Position numbers and translations under genes: made by a program. The notes under the pieces were generated by a model that saw only the letters and a program-made list of their open reading frames with translations, did not search any database and had not been told where the DNA came from. DNA of 64,000 nucleotides from CAVWDU01 sp963840725 (GTDB taxonomy: Bacteria; Pseudomonadota; Gammaproteobacteria; Pseudomonadales; Halieaceae): positions 806,001 to 870,000 of the forward strand of contig CAWIZY010000009.1 in NCBI GenBank assembly GCA_963840725.1, written 5' to 3'. This document shows, in pieces, positions 17,477 through 27,413 of the stretch. Every line of letters begins with the position of its first letter. Positions within the stretch are counted from its first letter, which is position 1.

Positions 17477-19763
17477 ATGTTAAGTAAAGATCTGGAACAG
17501 ACTCTGAACGACGCCTTTCGCGCGGCCAGAGAAAAACGTCATGAGTTCATGACCGTCGAGCACCTGCTACTGGCCCTGCTGGATAATAACGAGGCTATCC
17601 AGGTGCTCAAAGCCTGCGGGGCTGACCTCGGCGGCCTGCGCGGTGATTTAGTGGAATTCGTGGATGCCACGACGCCGCTGATTTCCGAACAGGATCAGGA
17701 CCGCGAAACCCAACCGACTCTCGGTTTTCAGCGGGTCCTGCAGCGGGCCGTTTTTCACGTCCAGTCTTCTGGCAAAAGCGAAGTGACCGGGGCCAATGTG
17801 CTGGTGGCGATATTCAGTGAACAGGAGAGCCAGGCGGTATTTTTCCTGAAGACACAGAATGTGGCGCGCCTCGATGTGGTCAACTACATCACTCATGGAA
17901 TATCCAAGGTGGGCAATGACGGCGAGTCAGCGGAATCTGATGGCGCTGCTGCAGAAGAGGAGCTGGCGCCGGAGGGCGAGGGCAACCCTCTGGACACTTT
18001 TGCTACCAATCTTAATGAAGAGGCAATCGCGGGCAGGATTGATCCGCTTATCGGACGCCAGGCGGAAGTAGAGCGGGTTATCCCAGATACTCGCCCGTCG
18101 CCGCAAAAACAATCCGTTGCTGGTCGGTGAATCAGGCGTGGGTAAAACGGCCATCGCGGAAGGCCTGGCCAAGCTGATTGTCGACGGCGAGGTGCCTGAA
18201 ATGCTGCAAAGGCAGCGTGATCTATTCGCTGGATCTGGGCTCGCTGCTGGCGGGCACGAAATATCGCGGAGACTTTGAAAAACGCTTCAAGGCGCTACTG
18301 GCTGAACTGAAAAGACGCGACAAGGATCGATTCTGTTCATCGATGAAATCCACACGATTATCGGTGCGGGCGCTGCATCCGGTGGCGTCATGGACGCAAG
18401 CAACCTTCTCAAGCCACTGCTGACCTCCGGCAAACTGCGTTGCATCGGCTCGACGACCTTATCAGGAATACCGGGGCATTTTCGACAAGGACAGGGCCCT
18501 GAGCCGACGCTTCCAGAAAATTGATGTCGGCGAGCCCAGCCCGGAAGAGACCTACAAAATACTGAAGGGACTCAAGTCCCGATTTGAGGAGCATCACGGG
18601 CTGCGTTATACCGACCGCGCGCTTCGCGTCGCCACCGAGCTGTCTGCCCGCTACATAACGACCGTTTCTGCCTGATAAGGCGATTGATGTTATCGACGAA
18701 GCCGGTGCCTACCAGCAGCTGCAGCCGCCCTCAAAGCGCAAAAAACTGTTGGGCGTCACCGACATTGAAACCGTGGTCGCCAAGATCGCGCGCATCCCAC
18801 CGAAATCGGTAAGTAGTGACGACAAGGAAACCCTCGAGAAGCTGGAATCCAATCTGAAAATGGTCGTGTTTGGTCAGGATGGCGCGATAAGTAGCCTGGC
18901 AACCTCCATTAAACTGGCCCGGGCTGGACTCAAATCCGGTGATAAACCGATCGGCTCGTTTCTGCTGTCCGGTCCCACGGGTGTCGGCAAAACGGAACTG
19001 ACCCGTCAGCTGGCCATTCAGCTGGGTCTTGAACTGATCCGTTTCGACATGTCGGAGTACATGGAGCGTCATACGGTCTCGCGCCTGATTGGTGCGCCAC
19101 CCGGCTACGTCGGGTTTTGACCAGGGTGGATTGTTAACTGACGCGGTCAGTAAGCACCCGCATTCGGTCGTCTTGCTGGATGAAATCGAAAAAGCGCATC
19201 CCGAGGTGTTCAATCTTTTGTTGCAGGTGATGGATCACGGCACGCTGACCGACAACAATGGCCGTCAGGCAGACTTCCGCAACGTGATACTGATAATGAC
19301 CACCAATGCCGGCGCCGAGAGTATCAGCCGTCGGACTATTGGTTTTACGCTGCAGGATCACAGTACCGATGGCATGGAGGCGATTAACCGGATGTTTACC
19401 CCGGAGTTCCGCAACCGACTGGACAGTGTCGTGCAGTTCCAGCCCCTGGGTGAGGACGTGATCATCACTGTCGTAGACAAGTTCCTGACCGAATTACAGG
19501 GCCAGCTGGACGAGAAGCGGGTGACCTTGGACGTGGATGAGGACGCCAGGTTGTGGCTGGTAGAAAAAGGCTACGATCAGTATATGGGCGCCCGGCCGAT
19601 GGAGCGGGTTATTCAAGAGCATATCAAGAAGCCACTGGCGGAAATGGTGTTGTTCGGGCCACTGGCCCGATCGGGCGGCACCGCCCTGGTGCGTCACAAT
19701 AAAGCGGAGGACAAGCTGGAAGTGACCGTCGAAGAGACTGAAGCTGAACTCGAAGAGAGTTGA
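17477..19763 (+). CDS. clpA: Clp protease ATP-binding subunit ClpA, broken by several frameshifts
   Basis: The span fits a normal ~756-residue ClpA. The N-domain (MLSKDLEQTLNDAFRAAREK) is in one frame to about 18095, where ATCCCAG carries an extra C; the first Walker A GESGVGKTAIAEGLA (about 18126) is in the next frame. More shifts occur near 18205, 18330, 18460, 18660 and 19115, yet LGSLLAGTKYRGDFEKRF, FIDEIHTIIGAG, LSRRFQKIDVGEPS, the second Walker A GPTGVGKTEL (about 18971) and ARPMERVIQEHIKKPLA are all intact. ClpA unfolds substrates for ClpP. I read the gene as functional with consensus errors in homopolymers. It is convergent with infA. Confidence 0.88.
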
Positions 19764-19770
19764 TACCGAT

Positions 19771-19803
19771 ACCCGCCCCACTGATTAGCGGTGGGTAGCG
19801 GGT
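19771..19803. terminator. bidirectional hairpin between clpA and infA
   Basis: ACCCGCCCCAC pairs with GTGGGTAGCGGGT (the stem is interrupted by a TA bulge) around a 9-base loop, in the 56-base gap between two convergent genes. It lacks a long U-run on either side. The position fits a shared transcription end. Confidence 0.55.
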
Positions 19804-19819
19804 GAGTGCGGAGGGTCAT

Positions 19820-20038
19820 CTACCTTTCGCGGTAAGTGATCCTGCCTTTGGTGAGGTCGTAAGGTGTCAACTCAACCCGGACCTTATCGCCGGTCAAAAT
19901 ACGGATGTAGTTCTTCCTCATTTTTCCTGAGATATGCGCGGTCACAACGTGGCCGTTCTCTAACTCTACCCGGAAGGTAGTGTTGGGCAGCGTGTCGATT
20001 ACTTCGCCTTCCATTTCTATCTGGTCTTCTTTTGCCAT
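19820..20038 (-). CDS. infA: translation initiation factor IF-1
   Basis: 72 residues, the invariant IF-1 length: MAKEDQIEMEGEV, LPNTTFRVELENGHVV, GKMRKNYIRILTGDKV, LTPYDLTKGRITYR. An OB-fold protein that binds the 30S A site during initiation. GAGGAAT precedes the ATG. It is 180 bases downstream of bpt on the same strand, as in other gammaproteobacteria. Confidence 0.98.
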   Translation of the reverse strand: MAKEDQIEMEGEVIDTLPNTTFRVELENGHVVTAHISGKMRKNYIRILTGDKVRVELTPYDLTKGRITYRER

Positions 20039-20220
20039 ATGGCACTATTCCTCGGGAAAAATCTGGGCGAAGTTTGCCTGAATCTCGCGCCTGGCGCCAC
20101 CCTCGCGCCACCTTAGTGACAAGAACAATTCACACTAATGTCAGCTGTGTGCGAGGATAGACGCAAAAAGGCGGGCCTTGACGAGGGGTTTAGCGCTTAT
20201 TGGGCTACGACGCCTGCAGA

Positions 20221-20934
20221 TCAGGACTCCAGCGTGCTCCACTGGTTGTCGGAAAACACCTCGAGTGGTCGATAATCGGCCTTGTAGGACATTTTTTGAC
20301 ACTGCTTGATCCAGTACCCCAGGTAAACATAGTCCAGTCGCTGTTCCAGCGCGCGACTGACTTGCCACATGATGACATAACGACCCAGGCTGCGCCGGGT
20401 CTCCTGCGGGTCAAAAAAAGTGTAGATGGCGGACAAACCGTCCAGCAGTTCATCCACGACCGCAACCGCGACCAACTTGCCTCCGGCGTGAAAGCGGTAG
20501 TAGCGCGTACATGACCACGCATCGTTGAGAAAAGACTCATACTGTTCCCGATCGGGCGGGTACATATCACCGTCGGCATGGCGTTGTTCAATGTAGCGGT
20601 GATAGAGACGGTAGGCGGCATCGTCGCGGATACTGCGAGTCTGCTCCACCAGCAAATCCTCGTTGCGTGCCAGAACCCGGCGCTGACTCCGACTGGGTTT
20701 AAAATTTGCCACTGGTATGCGGGCAGGCAGACAGGCATCGCAATGCTGACAGTGAGGGCGGTAGACGTGATTGCCGCTGCGCCGAAACCCCAGCAGCGAG
20801 AGTTTACTGTATAGTTTTTGATCGATCTTGTGCCGCGGGTCGACGAACAGGGTGGTCGCCTCCCTATCTTCGAGATAGCTGCAACTGTGAGGGTAGGTCG
20901 TATAGACCTTGAGATCACGCAGGGACGATGTCAC
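20221..20934 (-). CDS. bpt: aspartate/glutamate leucyltransferase (Bpt/ATE family)
   Basis: 237 residues, with the ATE-type N-terminal cysteine region HCQHCDACLPARIPVANFKPS and the C-terminal GNAT-like fold ending YLGYWIKQCQKMSYKADY. By family, Bpt transfers leucine from Leu-tRNA to proteins with N-terminal Asp or Glu, creating a ClpS-recognised degron. The start is a GTG that overlaps the aat stop by 4 bases, so translation is coupled. A 237-residue shadow in a second frame over the same region is non-coding. Confidence 0.93.
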   Translation of the reverse strand: MTSSLRDLKVYTTYPHSCSYLEDREATTLFVDPRHKIDQKLYSKLSLLGFRRSGNHVYRPHCQHCDACLPARIPVANFKPSRSQRRVLARNEDLLVEQTRSIRDDAAYRLYHRYIEQRHADGDMYPPDREQYESFLNDAWSCTRYYRFHAGGKLVAVAVVDELLDGLSAIYTFFDPQETRRSLGRYVIMWQVSRALEQRLDYVYLGYWIKQCQKMSYKADYRPLEVFSDNQWSTLES

Positions 20935-21626
20935 AAAAGATCTCCACAGGATTCTGGCAGTGTCCAGATACCGGGATCAATAGTCATGCCCGTAGTTTGA
21001 TCAAGCCGGTCTTCGAAGTCCAGCCTACGTACATTTTTTGCCCCCATCGAATTCATATGGTCACTCTCGACCTGGCAATCTATCAGCCGGATACCGCCCC
21101 GGCGCGCGATGGAGACCAGCGCGACCAGCGCGATCTTGGAGGCATTATCTAGGCGCGAGAACATCGATTCCCCAAAAAACGCGCCGCCTATCGCCACCCC
21201 GTACAGGCCGCCGACCAGTGCTCCCGATGCATCGAGTATCTCGATGGAGTGTGCATGCCCCAGTCGATGCAGATTGCTGTAGGCGTCCAGCATGGCCGCA
21301 CCAATCCAGGTACCACTGCTGCCGTCCCGGGGCGCCGCACAGGCCTGCATGACGGCGGTAAAACGGCTGTCCACTGCGAGGGAAAAATCGCTGCGACGCA
21401 GACTCTTGCGCAAGCTACGGGAAACGCGAAGTTCCTCGGGTAGCAGCACCGAGCGCGGATCCGGCGTCCACCACATGATCGGTTGTGGAGCCTCGTACCA
21501 GGGGAAGATCCCGCGGCTATAGGCCTGTAGCAGTCGTTCTGCGCTCAGGTCACCGCCGACCGCAAGAAGTCCGTTGGGTTCGTGCAATGCCTCGCTCGTG
21601 GGCGGGAACTCGCTGTTTAGTGGCAT
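20931..21626 (-). CDS. aat: leucyl/phenylalanyl-tRNA--protein transferase Aat
   Basis: 231 residues; E. coli Aat has 234. Signatures: EALHEPNGLLAVGGDLS, YSRGIFPWYEAPQPIMWWTPDPRSVL, HRLGHAHSIEI and GGAFFGESMFSR. It transfers Leu or Phe to proteins with N-terminal Arg or Lys. The ATG at 21626 is the first possible start after the trxB stop 53 bases upstream; a longer frame to 21818 runs inside trxB and is rejected. Co-location with bpt, clpS and clpA supports a complete N-degron pathway. Confidence 0.93.
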   Translation of the reverse strand: MPLNSEFPPTSEALHEPNGLLAVGGDLSAERLLQAYSRGIFPWYEAPQPIMWWTPDPRSVLLPEELRVSRSLRKSLRRSDFSLAVDSRFTAVMQACAAPRDGSSGTWIGAAMLDAYSNLHRLGHAHSIEILDASGALVGGLYGVAIGGAFFGESMFSRLDNASKIALVALVSIARRGGIRLIDCQVESDHMNSMGAKNVRRLDFEDRLDQTTGMTIDPGIWTLPESCGDLL

Positions 21627-21678
21627 CGAGCCGATGAAGGCAGTCCGGCTGTGGTTCCAGCGCTTGAGTTGTTGCTGT

Positions 21679-22644
21679 TCACGCCGGTTTACCTGCCTCC
21701 AGGTTGTCGAGATACTTTTCTGCGTCCAGCGCTGCCATGCAGCCGAATCCGGCTGAGGTGACGGCCTGGCGGTAAATATGATCCCCCACATCTCCCGCGG
21801 CAAACACGCCGGGAACACTGGTCGCGGTGGCGTCCCCTTCGGTACCGCTTTTGATCACTATGTAACCCTCGCGCATAGCGAGTTGGCCGCTAAAAATATC
21901 GGTGTTGGGCTTGTGGCCGATGGCAATAAATACGCCCGCCAGGTCAAGTTCTGTTGTAGCCGCGTCAGCGACCGCCTGCACCCGGATGCCGGTAACACCG
22001 CTGGCATCGCCAAGCACTTCATCGAGCGTATGATTCCAGAGTATACGTACCTTGCCCTCCCGCTCCCGGGCAAACAGTCTGTCCTGCAGTACTTTTTCTG
22101 CCCGCAATGTGTCGCGGCGGTGCACCAGTACAACCTCTGAGGCGATATTGGCCAGATATAACGCCTCCTCGACCGCGGTATTACCGCCTCCGATGACGGC
22201 TACTTTCTGGCCGCGATAGAAAAATCCGTCGCAGGTAGCGCAAGCGCTGACGCCTTTGCCCATAAAGGCCGTCTCGCTAGCGAGCCCCAGATATTGGGCA
22301 GAAGCGCCGGTGGCGATGATGAGGGCATCACAGGTAAAGGCATTGCTGCCCTGCAGGCGCATCGGCCGCGAGTTGAGGTCGACTTCCTCGATGTGATCGA
22401 AGATGATCCGGGTGTCAAAACGTTCGGCATGGGCCTGCATTTCCTGCATCAGGGCCGGGCCCTGGAGGTCCGCTGGGCCTCCGGGCCAGTTTTCTACCTC
22501 GGTGGTTGTGGTAAGCTGGCCGCCTTGTTGAATGCCAGTGATCAGGACCGGGTTCAAGTTGGCGCGGGCCGCATAAACCGCCGCCGTGTAACCTGCCGGG
22601 CCCGAGCCCAAAATGATTAATGGATAGTGTTGCGCTGCGCTCAT
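21679..22644 (-). CDS. trxB: thioredoxin-disulfide reductase
   Basis: 321 residues from MSAAQHYPL. The FAD-binding GSGPAGYTAA is at residues 13-22, the redox-active CATC at 135-138, the NADPH-binding GGGNTAVEEALYL follows, and the C-terminal GVFAAGDV is the second FAD motif. It reduces thioredoxin with NADPH. The first Met after a poor upstream extension (to 22689) is chosen because it gives the standard N-terminus. It heads the trxB-aat-bpt(-infA) group and is divergent from ftsK. Confidence 0.96.
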   Translation of the reverse strand: MSAAQHYPLIILGSGPAGYTAAVYAARANLNPVLITGIQQGGQLTTTTEVENWPGGPADLQGPALMQEMQAHAERFDTRIIFDHIEEVDLNSRPMRLQGSNAFTCDALIIATGASAQYLGLASETAFMGKGVSACATCDGFFYRGQKVAVIGGGNTAVEEALYLANIASEVVLVHRRDTLRAEKVLQDRLFAREREGKVRILWNHTLDEVLGDASGVTGIRVQAVADAATTELDLAGVFIAIGHKPNTDIFSGQLAMREGYIVIKSGTEGDATATSVPGVFAAGDVGDHIYRQAVTSAGFGCMAALDAEKYLDNLEAGKPA

Positions 22645-22996
22645 GAAAGGGTTTCCTTGCAATAGAATCGTTAAGGACCAGAGAAACAACCCTGGGTTGC
22701 GCTTGATCGTCGAACATACTGTATCAGCGCCAGCGATAGCAAGTGGCTGCTGGCATCTGCGGTGCGCGGTTTAGACCATGCCACCGACCAGCCATGCCAC
22801 GATTTCTTTGTCTCTGGGGGCGAGTCGCCACGCTTTAAAGGTCGGCTTGCACTAAAAGAATTCACGAAAGATGAGAAATACTTTACATAAGCACCATAAC
22901 TCTTTGAAATAAATAAATAAACCGTTCACAATTGAAGCCTCAGACCATTTCAGGCGAAGTCCCTGAAGCAGCCTTGCCGAGGGAGATTTTTCAGGC
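22645..22996. other. trxB-ftsK divergent intergenic region
   Basis: 352 bases with no gene I can support. The ftsK-proximal third is AT-rich, unlike its surroundings, and holds the ftsK promoter candidate. Short open frames in the trxB-proximal part have no recognisable similarity. Confidence 0.6.
22882..22910 (+). promoter_or_regulatory. candidate promoter for ftsK
   Basis: TTTACA (22882-22887) and TGAAAT (22905-22910) are 17 bases apart inside an AT-rich stretch about 85 bases before the ftsK ATG. The -35 matches 5 of 6 and the -10 4 of 6. Pattern match only. Confidence 0.4.
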
Positions 22997-25312
22997 ATGA
23001 CGGAGATGACCAAAACGGATAGCTTCCTGGGCCCACGGTTGCGAGAGGGCGCCTTTATCGGCGTCAGCGCGATCTGTCTCTATATGCTGCTGGCGTTAAT
23101 GACTTATAGTCCGGGCGACCCCGGCTGGTCGGCATCGGGCACGGGTAGCGAGATCGCCAATGGCGGCGGGCCAACGGGCGCCTGGCTGGCAGATGTCTTC
23201 TTTTCGCTGGTGGGCTTTGCCGCCTACCTGGTGCCATTGCTGCTGGCTTACCGCGCCGTGATTATTTTAGTCGAGCGCCATCAGGGGCGGCCATTTGACT
23301 GGACCACTTTCGCGATTCGGGCTCTCGGTCTGGTGCTGGTCATGATGGCAGGAACAGCCATCACCGCCATGAACGATACGGGCCACTCTGGACTGCCGCA
23401 GGGTGCGGGAGGTATTCTCGGCCAGGCAATTGGTGGGGCCTTCAACACCGCTTTCAGCGCTATCGGTAGTCGTCTCATATTACTCGCGGTGTTTCTTTTC
23501 GGTATTACCATTTTTACTGATCTGAGCTGGCTGAATTTGATGGACCGCCTCGGCGCTATGGTGATGCAGGGCTGGCAGCGGGGCAGGGACTGGTGGCTCA
23601 ATTATCGAGAGAACCGCCTGGAACGCCGGGAAAGAGAGCGGGAAAAGGAAGCCCGCAAAGTGGTGATCGAGGAGCACGTTGAAAAGACCAAAAAACGCAA
23701 GCCGCCCAAGATCAGGCCACTGAATACACAACCCGAGCTCAGCGAGCGGGTTGAAAAGGAACGCCAGCAACCCCTGTTTGATGTGCCGGTCAGTGGTGAA
23801 CTGCCCCATCTGCAACTGCTGGACGCGGCCGTTCATGACCCCAGCCGCGGCTACTCTGAAGACGCGCTCGACGCTCTGTCTAAGCTGCTGGAGCTAAAGC
23901 TCGCGGATTTCGGTATCTCCGCCGAGGTGGTTGCAGTGCTGCCCGGGCCGGTCATTACCCGTTTTGAGATCCAGCCGGCAGCCGGGGTCAAGGTGTCGCG
24001 GATCTCCAATCTGGCGAAAGACCTGGCACGCTCTCTCGCAGTGATCAGCGTGCGTGTCGTCGAGGTGATACCCGGAAAGTCCTTCGTCGGTATTGAGATT
24101 CCTAATGAAGACAGGGAAGTCGTCAATTTCCGGGAGGTTCTCTCTTCCCAGGCGTTCGATCAAGCCAAGTCGCCCCTGACATTGGCACTGGGGCATGATA
24201 TTGCTGGCCATCCGGTGGTCGCAGACCTTGCCAAGATGCCCCACCTGCTGGTGGCAGGGACCACGGGCTCGGGTAAGTCAGTGGGCGTCAACTGCATGCT
24301 GATCAGTCTTATCTACAAATCTACACCAGCGGAAGTGAGGCTGATCCTGGTAGATCCGAAGATGCTCGAGCTGTCTGTTTACGATGGCATTCCGCATCTG
24401 CTGACGCCAGTCATTACCGATATGAAGGATGCAGCAAACGGTTTGCGCTGGTGTGTCGCCGAGATGGAGCGTCGTTACAAACTGATGGCTGCGCTGGGCG
24501 TGCGCAATCTCGCGGGGTACAACCGCAAAGTCCTCGACGCGGAAAAATCCGGCAACCCGATTCCCGACCCCTTGTGGACACCCGACCCTATTTATGCCGA
24601 AACCGACGAGCAGCAGACCGCTCCCAGTTTGGAAAAGCTGCCGGCCATTGTGGTGGTGATAGACGAGTTTGCCGACATGATGATGATTGTGGGTAAGAAG
24701 GTCGAGGAACTGATTGCGCGTATCGCTCAAAAAGCGCGAGCGGCTGGTATTCATCTGATACTGGCAACTCAGCGCCCCTCGGTTGACGTGATCACGGGGT
24801 TGATCAAAGCTAATGTGCCGACCCGTATTGCGTTTCAGGTGTCATCAAAAATTGACTCCAGAACGATATTGGATCAGGGAGGAGCAGAGCAACTACTTGG
24901 TCACGGCGACATGCTCTATTTACCGCCGGGCAGCGGGGTACCCAATCGGGTGCACGGCGCTTTTTGCTCGGATGATGAAGTGCACCGGGTCGTTGCGGAC
25001 TGGAAAAAGCGCTCACGTCCAGCCTACATCGAGGGCTTGCTGGACGAGGGTAGTGGAACCCCTGTCACCGCTGGAGAACTCAGAGCCGAATCGACTGACG
25101 AATCCGATGAGAGTGACGCCCTCTACGACGAGGCCGTGCACTACGTGACCCAAAGTCGCCGCGCCTCTATTTCCAGTGTTCAGCGCAAATTGCGTATTGG
25201 CTACAACCGTGCCGCGCGTCTTATCGAGGCGATGGAAGCCGCAGGTGTGGTCTCTGAGATGAGCAGCAATGGTCAACGTGAAGTACTGGCACCTCCGCCG
25301 GTAGGAGATTGA
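22997..25312 (+). CDS. ftsK: DNA translocase FtsK
   Basis: 771 residues. Four or so membrane segments lie in the first ~190 residues (AVSAICLYMLLALM, AAYLVPLLLAYRAVII and others), then a fairly short charged linker (about 195-265) and the RecA-like motor with Walker A GTTGSGKSVGVN near residue 421 and Walker B IVVVIDEFADMMM. The C-terminal winged-helix gamma domain (ASISSVQRKLRIGYNRAARLIEAME) reads KOPS sites and activates XerCD. FtsK pumps chromosome ends through the division septum. The linker is shorter than in E. coli FtsK (1329 aa) and like that of Pseudomonas. Its stop overlaps the lolA start. Confidence 0.96.
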   Translation: MTEMTKTDSFLGPRLREGAFIGVSAICLYMLLALMTYSPGDPGWSASGTGSEIANGGGPTGAWLADVFFSLVGFAAYLVPLLLAYRAVIILVERHQGRPFDWTTFAIRALGLVLVMMAGTAITAMNDTGHSGLPQGAGGILGQAIGGAFNTAFSAIGSRLILLAVFLFGITIFTDLSWLNLMDRLGAMVMQGWQRGRDWWLNYRENRLERREREREKEARKVVIEEHVEKTKKRKPPKIRPLNTQPELSERVEKERQQPLFDVPVSGELPHLQLLDAAVHDPSRGYSEDALDALSKLLELKLADFGISAEVVAVLPGPVITRFEIQPAAGVKVSRISNLAKDLARSLAVISVRVVEVIPGKSFVGIEIPNEDREVVNFREVLSSQAFDQAKSPLTLALGHDIAGHPVVADLAKMPHLLVAGTTGSGKSVGVNCMLISLIYKSTPAEVRLILVDPKMLELSVYDGIPHLLTPVITDMKDAANGLRWCVAEMERRYKLMAALGVRNLAGYNRKVLDAEKSGNPIPDPLWTPDPIYAETDEQQTAPSLEKLPAIVVVIDEFADMMMIVGKKVEELIARIAQKARAAGIHLILATQRPSVDVITGLIKANVPTRIAFQVSSKIDSRTILDQGGAEQLLGHGDMLYLPPGSGVPNRVHGAFCSDDEVHRVVADWKKRSRPAYIEGLLDEGSGTPVTAGELRAESTDESDESDALYDEAVHYVTQSRRASISSVQRKLRIGYNRAARLIEAMEAAGVVSEMSSNGQREVLAPPPVGD

Positions 25313-25944
25313 GATTGAATGCCCTGAACCGACAAACCGTTACGGTAGTGCTATGGATGGTGGCGGTGCTGGCTGCGGCCTCTGCTGTGGCTGAACCGGC
25401 CGATGCGCTGATCGCCCGCCTGCAGCAATTTGATCGACTGCAGGGCCGCTTCGAGCAGCGCCAGTTCGATGCAAACGACAGACTGCTGGCGCAATCTGGC
25501 GGCACCTTCAAATTATTGCGCCCAGGCTATTTCGCCTGGGATATCAATCGCCCCGACAGCCAGTTGATCATCGCAGATCCCAGCTATATCTGGCATCTTG
25601 ATCGCGATCTCGAAACCGTTACCCGACGGCCGGTTGCCGGTAACCGACAGGCGTCCCCGCTACAAGTGCTCGGGGGCGATGCCGCCGCATTGCGGGAACA
25701 GTTTGAGGTTAAGCAAGAGGGGCCCGAGCGGTTTGTTCTTACGCCCCGGGGCGATAATCCCGATTTCAGACGTCTGACAGTCCGGCTGTCAGCGGATGGC
25801 ATCGAGTCAATGGAGATACGTGACCGACTCGACCAGCGAATCGAGATTACTTTAGCTGAACTTGACCATGAGACCGAACTGACTGCCGTAGACTTTGCCT
25901 TTACGCCGCCCCCGCAGGCCGATTTGTTCTATTACGATGAGTAA
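25309..25944 (+). CDS. lolA: outer-membrane lipoprotein carrier protein LolA
   Basis: About 210 residues with a signal peptide (VLWMVAVLAAASAVA) and the LolA core LQGRFEQRQFDANDRLLAQSGG, RPGYFAWDINRPDSQLII and DRLDQRIEITLAELD. LolA carries lipoproteins across the periplasm from LolCDE to LolB. The start is a TTG: 25309 overlaps the ftsK stop, while TTG at 25315 has better spacing from TAGGAGA (25302-25308). The difference is two residues. It overlaps rarA by 8 bases. Confidence 0.9.
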   Translation: MRLNALNRQTVTVVLWMVAVLAAASAVAEPADALIARLQQFDRLQGRFEQRQFDANDRLLAQSGGTFKLLRPGYFAWDINRPDSQLIIADPSYIWHLDRDLETVTRRPVAGNRQASPLQVLGGDAAALREQFEVKQEGPERFVLTPRGDNPDFRRLTVRLSADGIESMEIRDRLDQRIEITLAELDHETELTAVDFAFTPPPQADLFYYDE

Positions 25945-27370
25945 AGATACCGGTGAGGGGCAGGGCAGTCAGCCCAATCTTTTTCACGACCCCGTTCAGG
26001 ACCCGGCGCCGGTGGCTGCCGATGTTACTGTCGATGCCGATCTGCAGGGCGCGACTAAGGGCTATCAGCCCCTCGCCGCGCGGCTTCGTCCTGCCGATTT
26101 GTCCGAGTTTGCGGGTCAGGCGCACCTGTTGGGCACTGGTAAACCCCTGCGACAGGCAATCGCCAGTGCCCAGCTGCACTCGATGATCCTCTGGGGGCCG
26201 CCCGGGACCGGCAAAACCACCCTTGCCCGGATAGTCGCTCAAGCGGGCAGGGCGGACTTCCTGCAGTTATCGGCGGTACTCGCAGGGGTAAAAGATATTC
26301 GCGACGCGCTGACCCGGGCCCGAGCAAACAAGCGCAAGCAGCGAGATACCGTGTTATTCGTTGATGAGGTTCACCGATTCAATAAATCCCAGCAGGACGC
26401 CTTCTTGCCTCAGGTGGAAGATGGCACGGTGATTTTTATCGGCGCCACCACCGAGAACCCGTCTTTCGAACTGAATAACGCCTTGCTCTCGCGTGCCAGA
26501 GTCTACAAGCTGCGATCACTCACTACAGGGGAAATCCTGACTGTGCTGCGCCGTGGCATCGCCGGCCTGGACAGCCACACGGAGGTTGCAGAAGGTGCCC
26601 TTGAATTGATCGCCGCTCAGTCGGACGGCGATGCGCGTACGGCACTCAACCTATTGGAAATAGCGGCCGATCTCGCCGATAACGGGGTCATTGCCCAGGC
26701 CACGCTGGAAGAAGTACTGGCGTCATCGCAGCGACGCTTCGACAAGGGCGGAGACGTGTTTTACGACCAGATTAGCGCGCTGCACAAGGCGGTAAGGGGT
26801 AGTTCCCCGGACGCAGCGCTTTACTGGTATTGCCGCATGCTTGACGGGGGCTGTGACCCGCTCTATCTGGCTCGACGGGTGGTGCGCATGGCCAGCGAGG
26901 ATATTGGCAATGCAGAGCCGCGTGCTCTGGGATTGTGTCTCGATGCCTGGCAGGTATTGGAACGACTGGGTAGCCCCGAGGGCGAACTGGCCCTGGCCCA
27001 GGCGATTGTCTATCTGGCCTGTGCACCAAAAAGTAACGCTACCTATGTCGCATTCAAGGCGGCAAGTGCAGAGGTCAGCAGCGGGGACAGCGCTGAGGTC
27101 CCGCTGCACTTGCGCAACGCACCTACCCGCTTAATGAAAACCCTGGGGCACGGCGCGGGCTACCGCTACGCGCATGACGAGGCAGACGGTTTCGCCGCCG
27201 GAGAGAATTACTTTCCCGAGCAGCTACAGGACCGTCAATACTATAAACCGGTGGCCCGCGGCTTCGAACGCAACATTGCCCAGCGGCTGGATCAACTGCG
27301 GGCGCTGGATAAGGCCAGCGCTAACCGTCGCTACTCCAGCCCTGGCAGTGCGTCCGCGCGAGACAAGTGA
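25937..27370 (+). CDS. rarA: replication-associated recombination protein A
   Basis: 477 residues, about 30 longer than E. coli RarA (447) because of an acidic N-terminal lead before GYQPLAARLRP. AAA+ motifs: Walker A GPPGTGKTT near residue 88, Walker B VLFVDEVHRFNKSQQDAFL, sensor IFIGATTENPSF, then the tetramerisation region ending ANRRYSSPG. RarA acts at stalled replication forks. The ATG at 25937 overlaps the end of lolA; the longer frame from 25895 is inside lolA. Confidence 0.94.
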   Translation: MSKDTGEGQGSQPNLFHDPVQDPAPVAADVTVDADLQGATKGYQPLAARLRPADLSEFAGQAHLLGTGKPLRQAIASAQLHSMILWGPPGTGKTTLARIVAQAGRADFLQLSAVLAGVKDIRDALTRARANKRKQRDTVLFVDEVHRFNKSQQDAFLPQVEDGTVIFIGATTENPSFELNNALLSRARVYKLRSLTTGEILTVLRRGIAGLDSHTEVAEGALELIAAQSDGDARTALNLLEIAADLADNGVIAQATLEEVLASSQRRFDKGGDVFYDQISALHKAVRGSSPDAALYWYCRMLDGGCDPLYLARRVVRMASEDIGNAEPRALGLCLDAWQVLERLGSPEGELALAQAIVYLACAPKSNATYVAFKAASAEVSSGDSAEVPLHLRNAPTRLMKTLGHGAGYRYAHDEADGFAAGENYFPEQLQDRQYYKPVARGFERNIAQRLDQLRALDKASANRRYSSPGSASARDK

Positions 27371-27413
27371 TGCATTGACTACAATCGATTTATTTTAGTG
27401 ACCCGGACCTCTC

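Noticed and set aside
20205..20918. Second 237-codon minus-strand frame over bpt
   Set aside because: It is a different frame of the same strand as bpt; only the other frame matches the ATE/Bpt family.
27371..27413. Fluoride riboswitch before crcB
   Set aside because: Only 43 bases separate it from rarA, too short for the aptamer plus expression platform, and no pseudoknot pattern is visible.
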